DNA of 64,000 nt from Porodaedalea pini (taxonomy: Eukaryota; Basidiomycota; Agaricomycetes; Hymenochaetales; Hymenochaetaceae). The translations under genes were made by a program, and so were the position numbers. The stretch is taken from positions 372,001 through 436,000 of the forward strand of contig NBAY01000015.1 in the NCBI GenBank assembly GCA_002794775.1. Direction: 5' to 3'. Positions 56,776-64,000 of the stretch are shown one piece after another (the stretch's first letter is position 1; each line of letters opens with the position of its first letter). The notes under the pieces were generated by a model. The model was not told the DNA's origin. It made no database searches and worked only from the letters and a program-made list of their open reading frames with translations.

Positions 56776-58795
56776 TCAGTGACACCCATGCGCCCTTCCA
56801 GACTTCTTCCACTCCTTCCACAAAATATGCCGTTCCTCTCGAATAGAAATGCATCGAGCGAACTCCAACACGCGCCATACGTCCACAAAACTGCTTGCAA
56901 GCCCGAGACTTATACGAACGACGCCAAGCTCGTGCCCAACGCGCGATTGGAAATCCCTCAAAGTCACGCCTTCGTACAATTGTTCCATGTCGCTTTCGAT
57001 CCCGATTATTGCCGCCGCACCGCCAGGATTACATACACATCCCGTGCGGAGCGAGATTTTGCGCCGTGCAGCTGCGTGCTCAATGAATGAAAGGGGAAGC
57101 ATAGTACCATCGGACTTCCATTCAGAACAAGACAGTATTTAGTGTTAATGAGTGAGACGGATCGAGGCAGAATCTCACTCACGTCAAGGAAGTGCATCGA
57201 AACAGTCGATCCGAAGTTTGCTTGCTCCCCTATCTCCTTCAGGCGGCGTGTTGGTAGACGGGATAAAATTCTTGCAACACGCGTGCCATTGATGTCATGC
57301 CGGAGCTCATCCAGTCCGGCAACGAGGTAATGAAGCAAAGCTGACAGCCGTAAAGGAAGGAACGGGAGGTATATAGAGAGAAAGCGGAGGCCGTGTGTGA
57401 CTGCTGGGAGACTAAGGTAGTTGATCGTACCATCCTACATTAGGGAGTCGGTCAGAAAGTGCCTGCATAAGGGGCATCTGTGAGAAACCGCACCTGAAAC
57501 TGTTCCATGAGATCGTCCGCCATCGTGACGAGCGACCCTGGTACCTGCACAACATCGACCGTCCCACCAGAGAACCAAGGACGCTGGAGAGTACGAAGGA
57601 AGTCCTCCTTTACAACTAGCGCTCCGACACCGGTCGGGAATCCGAACATCTTGTAAAAGCTAACCACCATGGCATCAACGGGAGTTTCCGCAAGATTAAT
57701 TACTGATGTTGTGGCGAGTGCGGCGGCATCGAGAAGAGTGTGGTAGCCAAGACTTTTCGCGTAAGCACAGATTGAGAGCGGATTTTTTGTGTTGGAGATG
57801 TTGGAAAGACCAGTGAGTGCGAGAAGACACGGAGCGCCGTCCGAAGAAGGCTGATTATCATCGAGTATATTCTAAAGCGAACAAAGAAGCTGCGGATCAG
57901 CCTATGCCGGCGCTTAGGAATGAATTAACAAACCTCTGTTTCTGCTAAGTCTACGCCTCCGCGACTCCCTGATCTCAAGTAAACGACGCGTGCACCGGCT
58001 TGAGACGCAAAGCGCCGAATTCCATTGACACTGTTGTGCGAGTCCACACCAAGGATAAAGGTTCCGCCTTCACGAAAAGGATAGGACTCCCCAACAAGCT
58101 TCAGAGCTCCCGTCGCGTTCTGAGTAAAGATTACCTAATACAGAGTTAAAACTGGGTTCTTTGCTGTTCTTCGTACCTGTCTACTCACCGTGTAGCCAGG
58201 CGGTGCCTTGAAGAAGTCAAGAACTGCTATTCGTGCCTCGACCGCGAGATTAGTTGATGTTTGGGAGCTGTACAAGGGCATCAGCTGAAGGCGTACTATC
58301 AATCACTATCCGAAACGCCGATACTCACCTGTTGCTGACAGAATGGGTGTTACCCATGATGTTTCGTGAGAGGAAGTCCGCATGGATCTGGACAAGACTT
58401 TCGGGGAAGAGACAACCACCCATGTAATCGACATAGGTCTCATCGGTACGCGTCAGACGAGTATAGTCACTTCGTCTAAGCGAATCGACGATCCAGGTCT
58501 GGCGATATTCCGGGTAGGCATCGACGAAGGAATCAAATGCTTCCTTGAGTTCTGGTGAAGTCTCGATCGAGTGGTCATCGGGCCTGACGAGGGAATGCTG
58601 AATGACGGCGGCGCGCTTCTCACTCAAGTTTGTGTCAGTGATGAACGAGCTGCCGGAATGAAGCGAGTCTTGTGAAGACCAAGCGGTGATACACGAGAGC
58701 TTGTGCGCCAGCTTTGGCTGGTGCGGCGCTGACGGACGATTGGCGGTGGCGCCAGGCCTGGAAGCGTGCTGGATGTGCGAGGACGTGTTGCCCAT
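56776..58795 (-). CDS. molybdenum cofactor sulfurase-like PLP enzyme (NifS domain only)
   Basis: Class V aminotransferase-fold enzyme related to the N-terminal domain of Moco sulfurase, which moves sulfur from cysteine to the molybdenum cofactor. The start is at 58,795 (MGNTSSHIQHASRPG). Landmarks: DYMGGCLFPESLV and GNTHSVSN at the substrate pocket, FTQNATGALKLVGESYPF, LTGLSNISNTKNPLS, DAAALATT, the PLP lysine in SFYKMFGFPTGVGALV (about 57,640), and RTGCVCNPGGA (about 57,040), whose Cys corresponds to the catalytic one. The protein ends after WKEWKKSGRAHGCH with no MOSC domain, as in several fungal relatives. About seven introns. It could instead be a related cysteine desulfurase-like enzyme with another acceptor. 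No break seen. Confidence 0.85.
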
Positions 58796-61700
58796 TGTAC
58801 GACGTGAGAGCGATGGGGGGAGTGATGCATTCCACAAGACTGCCATGCCGCATTTTTATCCGCTGCAGACCTGATCGCCGGACTGTGGTATTGTTTGCTC
58901 CCTCAGGGAGCAGGACAGGAGTGCGAACCGGAGCGCTGGCAAGAACAGAGCCTACGGAGTGATCTAAGATCACACCCGATGCTGAGTTGAAAGAACTGAG
59001 CCCATCCAGAATGTGCAATTCAAAGTGCACCGATTCGTTCGAGGACCCCGCTAGAGTACCCCTCTGCCGTGATAGCTGATGGTTAGGCATATCATAGGTT
59101 GAATTGACAGCATTCAGATCCGGGATTACTAGAGAGCCGCTAAAGTCTTGTTGAGTACGAATCTGGCGTGTTGAGTGATCGGAGAATCCAGACTAGACTC
59201 GGCGTTTCGCACCTTAAAGCTGAGCAAAGCGCAGCACACCGAGCTTATGTCCAAGGAGTCATAAGATAAGCTGACAGCACCATCTTTCCCTTTCCCATAA
59301 AATCACCGAGTTTTACATGTTAAGTCTGGACGGCTTTGACCGAAGCGTGGAGACGTCTGTCAGTGCTCATTGCATGTTTTCCTTCGTTCGCTGGCAGCTA
59401 GATCCAGACTGTTCATCTTACCATGTCGTTATCAAGCACAATAGCAACTTCTTGGAGATGCTGACGTTCAGAAGGAGTGCAGAAGCGAAGTAACACAGCC
59501 GAGGTTGAAGAAGATGTGCTGCTGGTGGGTCGACGCGGCAAGCTGTACGTTTTGGAAGTTGAACCGTGACCATGACGGTTTCGCAGATCATACATTCAGA
59601 CTCCGACATTGTCCTATTCTGGTTTTGATCTGAGCAAGTGCTTGGAATTCGAATAAAGGAAGACCTCGAGCACTTGATCACAGCATTAAAATAAAAGTGA
59701 CGTGAGAGACTAACTAAACTATAACCTAGTCCAAAAACGTGGTTATACTGGTAGTAATGTTCGAAACAGTCTAATGACCAACTCATCTTTGATTTTACTT
59801 TGTTAACTGAGAGTCAGAGATACTATGATAATCCAAGAGACGTTGACGAGCGGTGGTTTGTAACACTGTGAGCTCTATCCGACTTCACTTCATATCCGGC
59901 TAGTTATGTGCCATTGGCTTGTCGCATCTTCAAATGACACCTGGAGAAAACCTTGCTATTCAAAGCATACTGTAGTTATAACGGAAAATAGACCTACATA
60001 TTTCATACTTCTTAGCCTATCATACAAGCAAACGCTCAGATTCTGTAGACTGTATTCCTGATGAGCGTAAACCGTCGCTGAAAATTTGACCTCTATCAAA
60101 AAAGGTTACATTAAATCTTTGCAAGGCGCTGAGCTTGACATGAGCAATTCGCTGATACTAGCGGGCTCATTCGAAACACATTGAGGAATTGGCATGATAA
60201 CTGCTCACTGCGACTTTTTGACGAACGAAGATCGATGAAACTAGTGAACCATGGGATCCGAGCAAGTGTTCTGTTAAGTCGCGCGCTCACAGTTACTCTC
60301 GTATATATCACAATGGAAATTATGCCTTGTCATACCTGAGCGCCAATTGTGACAATTCAAGCTCATTTTCAAATGCTCAAAGCCCATAATGAGTAAAACT
60401 CTATCAATGCACTGAGACTTCAAAGCTATCAGTGCATTTGGATATAGATCTTTCCTACATACAAAATTTCAAGTTTCCTTCTAGCAATACCTACTTCCTC
60501 ACAAAGAATCTCCGCCGATTCCCATATTATGTCGATCGCCAGCTGCCAGAAATAGACGTAGAAGAGCTTATCGAGAGCCGCAGAAAATAGAACCGAGAAA
60601 TGGCGTTAAGCAAATAAAGGTGTTGCCATAATGATACAATACAGAGAATTGAGAAGGCACAGAGGCGATACAAGTCAATCTATATAATGTGCCGCATAAG
60701 CTACGTTCGCGCTCCTTTGGTCATAAATGAGGGTGAGAAATGTCTCACAGAGGATCGTCGCCGACAAGATACACCCTGGATGAAAGCCTAATGAGGATAC
60801 GGTGGCATCTGAACCTTACGTACCATTGCCATAGCAAGTTTGTCTCAGGTATCCCGAAGACAAGAATATTTCGTGCGAGATTTGAGGAGCGAAGCTTGAT
60901 CTCGAGAGCGTATCTATGCTCAACGGAACAGTATGTCAACAAGAATAGAGCTGCCGACATCAAGATTAAGCCTGCTTTGATGTTACGCCAATGTCAACGT
61001 ATCTTGATGCCACAAGAGGAACAACGTATTGCGCAAATTGCAGCCGCGAAGGGACAAGGATGCCAAACATTACTCACGCTAGCAGTACCAACTGTTCCTC
61101 GAGATCGAAGCAGATTTCTTGAGCCATACATCCGCTTCTCATAAAAGATGCGGAGTCAAAAGATGAGAAGTCAGACCGGCAAAGCTTAGCCGGCTCTCTG
61201 TGCGTACAAAGCAGGCGCAGTCGTCGTGTAATCCCAGGTCCCTGTCAGCTCTCATGCTTGAAAATGCCAACGCGCCATCATAAAGACGTTGAGACAGGTC
61301 TGCTCTGTCGACTTTCGAGCTCGACTCCTATTCACGTATACCGTGGAGTTTAGACCAGCAGATATAACAGGCCAGGTGCTCGGGAGTTCCAGGAAGATTG
61401 GACGACCGATCTTTGACGTTGATGCGACCTGACGTCCTGATACCTTTGGGTGGCCCGCATTTCTCCAAAGACAATTATTTGATGAAACCTAGATATCTTT
61501 CCACGGAACACAGACAGTTTTAAGCGAGGACTTCGCATCTCATACTCCCGTATCCGAAGAGAGCCGGCTGGAATCCGGATGATTGTTGTGCTAGAACAGA
61601 TTTGCAACGTCTTTCGAAGAAAGCATCGGTACTGTGTGAGCTCCGAGGAGCGGTGCATGCTTTCCGCAGCGCCTTGCTTGTGCCCGGTTAAACGCGCACC

Positions 61701-62527
61701 CGCTGCTTGTTTGTCCGGAGCAGGTCCTGCCGGCTTGCAAAGATAGGACAACCCTGAGACCAACATCAAGGTGCGTCGCTGGCAAGATTGAAGCAGAAAT
61801 TCATGCGTCTTGGACATTCAGATCGTCGTAGCCATTGACTGAGCAAACAGAGTACAGCCTAGATACCGCATCTCTATGTTCTCTCTAGCACTCGTTCGAC
61901 AACGGAATGCGTAGCTTAGGTCGAACTGACATTGATTGGCGAAAAAATCATGTGGATCTACATCATTGAAGTCCGTCAATCCATCATCTACTTTATGTGA
62001 TTTTACACACACCATAGTCCAACAATCGACCGTTCATGTCATCAAAATGACTGTCAGCTCAGAAGCTTAGGCTAAACATGCTAACGCCACTTTTGACCGC
62101 GGGCCAACTACCAATTCTTCAGTTCAGTCGAGCGGCACAAAGCCCCGACGTAAGAGACAACACATTGAGCGCTGTCAGATACATACTGTTCTGTCATCGG
62201 ATGGCAATTACCCTGTGTTGACCTTGTCCATCTTCTAGCTTCAATAAGCGAAAATATCATTTGAAATCTGTGCAGGGAAGAAGACATACGCGTACAGTTG
62301 AACGACGTACCGATGGTGTTCGATCGTCGGATGAAGCCGGCTTTATCGGCCACGGAATGGATGAGGCGATGGAGAGTGTGTATATTGCGACAGAAGTAAG
62401 CTGATATCCGCGGGAAAAGAGGTAGGCGAACCGGGAGGCGATCATGACATCGTCGACGCAAAGACGTGTGTTATATGTTTGCGTATAAATAGGAGCATAA
62501 TATGTTGGCATTACATGAAAAATGATG
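58796..62527. other. 3.7-kb intergenic region, mostly unassigned
   Basis: No supported gene. It contains the promoter of the NifS-like gene. A minus-strand fragment at about 62,257-62,490 (DDVMIASRFAYLFSRGYQLT and YTLHRLIH-like pieces in two frames) faintly resembles the C-terminal helices of the DUF6534 membrane-protein family of agaricomycetes, but no N-terminal part was found. Plus-strand frames near 60,740-61,144 show no recognisable domain. Confidence 0.35.
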
Positions 62528-63522
62528 CTACTGAAGAAAAAAGCATGTTTATGTCAAATTCTCGAGGTCGAAAAGGGATTGACCTCACCTTAATAAACCT
62601 AGACATGAACTTCTTATGAAACTCTGTCCGTAAGAGGTCGTTCACGAAGTGACCTGGTGCTTTTTCTGCGCTCGCCTGGTTCTTGAAAATCAAGTCTGTA
62701 GGTATATTAGACAAGGCTGTGAGAGCGTTGACACCGGACAGTAGTACATACCGTCGTCCCAACGTCGCTTCACTGCGAAGGTGCCAGGCGCCGTCGTGTT
62801 CACGCCGGTCTTCTGACCAAGGGCGGCCGCAAGATTGAGCAGCGGGTTCGCGGTTGCGATCTCCTCCTCCCGTGCAACCTGTGCGCTGGCATTCTGCTCC
62901 CGCTCTAGTCTCTCCTTCTCCTCTGCACGCTCACGCTTTATCCTCGCGAGTTCACGCAAGAGCTCTGCCGTGTCATCCTCCTCCTCGGAGTCATCATCAT
63001 CATCACTGCATGGGACAGTCAAGCCGCGAAGGATAGGAGTGTAGAGAGCCACGTACTCATCGTCTGCACCCGACTTGTTACCCTTCTCCTCGTCATCCAC
63101 TTCCACCTCACTTTTCTCGTCTGAGCTTTCGTCGTCATCATCCTTGTCGAGCTCGAGCGCCTCTTGTAACAGTTTCCGCCGCTTATTCGTCTCGCTGTCC
63201 TCTATCGCAGCTACAGCCGACGGTGCGGGGGCATCCTCGAGTGCAGGCCTTCCTTCTGCCTTCCTCTTCTTCTCACGTGCAGCATGTTCCGCCTCTAACA
63301 GCTCCGCACGCAGATCACGCTTAACTACGTCTGAGGTCGCTGTCTGTCCAGGTTGTCTACACCTTAATTAGACGACCAGGTCCTATTAGACCTGTTGAAA
63401 GAAACCCACCGAAATTTCAACTTGGTGTGAGAGGCAACGTCCCGCGCCGAAATTTGACGTGAGCCACCCTTGACCTCCTTTGCCTGAGCTGGGTCCCATG
63501 TTGGTCTGTGAGCCGTAGACAT
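62528..63522 (-). CDS. CWC15: CWC15/Cwf15 spliceosome-associated protein
   Basis: Component of the Prp19-associated (NTC) spliceosome core in the nucleus. The start is at 63,522: HRPTWDPAQAKEVKGGSRQ and ASHTKLKFR, the family signature. After an intron (to about 63,363) come PGQTATSDVVKRDLRAELLE, an acidic middle (DDDDESSDEKSEVEV), an in-frame 51-nt intron near 63,005-63,055, a charged helix (ELARIKRERAEEKERLERE), RRWDDD (split by an intron near 62,700-62,755), LIFKNQA and the conserved C-terminus TEFHKKFMSRFIK. The last intron (62,531-62,588, GT-AG) joins that final Lys directly to TAG, so the last exon starts with the stop codon. If it were retained, translation would run 25 residues further to 62,511. 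No break seen. Confidence 0.93.
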
Positions 63523-63776
63523 TGTATAGGTATATGGAAGGATGAAGGAGAGTTCAGGACTCAAGAGGCGTGACCCAGAACGGTAAAGAGCAACAGTTAC
63601 GGCACATGTGACTAAATAAGTCTTTCTTTATTTGTGTCACGCTGAATTCTGCTTCTCTGACTCTTGAGTCCTCTCCGAAACGTACAGCAAACTGTGGTTC
63701 ATTTGTCGACGTCTGCGCTCCCTGAGTTTTTCCAAACAGCTCGACAGAGTAACAGTTATTTCGGGTTACCTGTTTA
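63523..63776. promoter_or_regulatory. bidirectional promoter of CWC15 and the pseudouridine synthase gene
   Basis: 254 bp between the two start codons. It must contain both 5' leaders. No TATA box is obvious, as is common for housekeeping genes. Confidence 0.5.
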
Positions 63777-64000
63777 TGGCAGCCTCTGAGAACACGTCCA
63801 ACGACGCTGTGGACACGCGCGTAACTTCGAGAGGCCGACCTGGACTCAAGAAAATTCCACCATACTGGTACCCTTACAGAACGAATGCCAAAGCTCGCTG
63901 GTTCGATCGAGAGATATTGGAGGTTGTTTCGACGGAATTCAGAGATAGGAGTGTCGAATACTATGTGCGTTCACCTTACATTCCCATTCTCCAACCTTTT
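63777..64000 (+). CDS. RluA-family RNA pseudouridine synthase, 5' end only (PUS8/PUS9-like)
   Basis: The start is at 63,777 (MAASENTSNDAVDTR), then GRPGLKKIPPYWYPYRTNAK, ARWFDREILEVV and STEFRDRSVEYY, with a GTGCGT donor right after the last Tyr at 63,965. The PY-YxY-KxRW and EFRDR-x(3)-YY pattern is the N-terminal extension of eukaryotic RluA-type synthases such as yeast Pus9 and the synthase half of Rib2/Pus8, which modify U32 of tRNA. The catalytic domain lies beyond the window, so the exact paralogue cannot be told. Confidence 0.75.

Overview
The window is nuclear DNA of a filamentous basidiomycete, most likely an agaricomycete. The genes have many short introns (about 43-70 nt), a KDZ-type transposase with its CxC2 cysteine cluster is present, and the right end carries ordinary fungal housekeeping genes (USO1, a molybdenum-cofactor-sulfurase-like enzyme, CWC15, an RluA-family pseudouridine synthase). 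No rRNA, tRNA or CRISPR array was recognised.

Layout. (1) 1-48,190 is a transposon nest built on a locus of about 3-kb repeat units. Each unit carries a small three-exon gene of unknown function ('gene A', 132-135 aa; five copies at 0.2-0.8, 3.6-4.1, 5.2-5.8, 34.9-35.4 and 46.2-46.8 kb) with its own conserved TATA promoter, plus a second coding-like segment ('gene B'). (2) Comparing units with each other gives empty sites, so several insertions can be delimited. The largest is 7,062-33,731 (26.7 kb): it has 7-bp target-site duplications, imperfect terminal inverted repeats, arrays of subterminal palindromes and a decayed KDZ transposase next to its left end. (3) Inside it lie an Spt5-like NGN/KOW gene (itself split by a 2.4-kb insertion), an unrecognised gene set broken by two foldback MITEs, and a 9.4-kb Tc1/mariner-type composite (about 23,654-33,098). 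The composite has two inverted arms of at least 1.86 kb, each with a DD34E transposase, flanking a divergent pair of cargo genes. (4) 35,519-41,435 is a second insertion with perfect 15-bp terminal inverted repeats; it holds broken copies of two host-type genes, an HMG-box factor and a PHO80/PCL-type cyclin. (5) 45,398-46,117 is a 720-bp MITE with 9-bp duplications.

From about 48.2 kb the sequence is host-like: a DUF3602 (GRGGAGN-repeat) gene, then USO1, the NifS-like enzyme and CWC15 on the minus strand, and the 5' end of a pseudouridine synthase gene diverging from CWC15 at the right edge. These act in separate processes (vesicle tethering, sulfur transfer, splicing, RNA modification) and show no sign of working as a cluster.

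Most transposase genes and several cargo genes are inactivated. The lesions in the KDZ and Tc1 transposases fit CpG to TpG/CpA transitions, as expected of methylated repeats. All exon models and junctions were read by eye and need RNA evidence.
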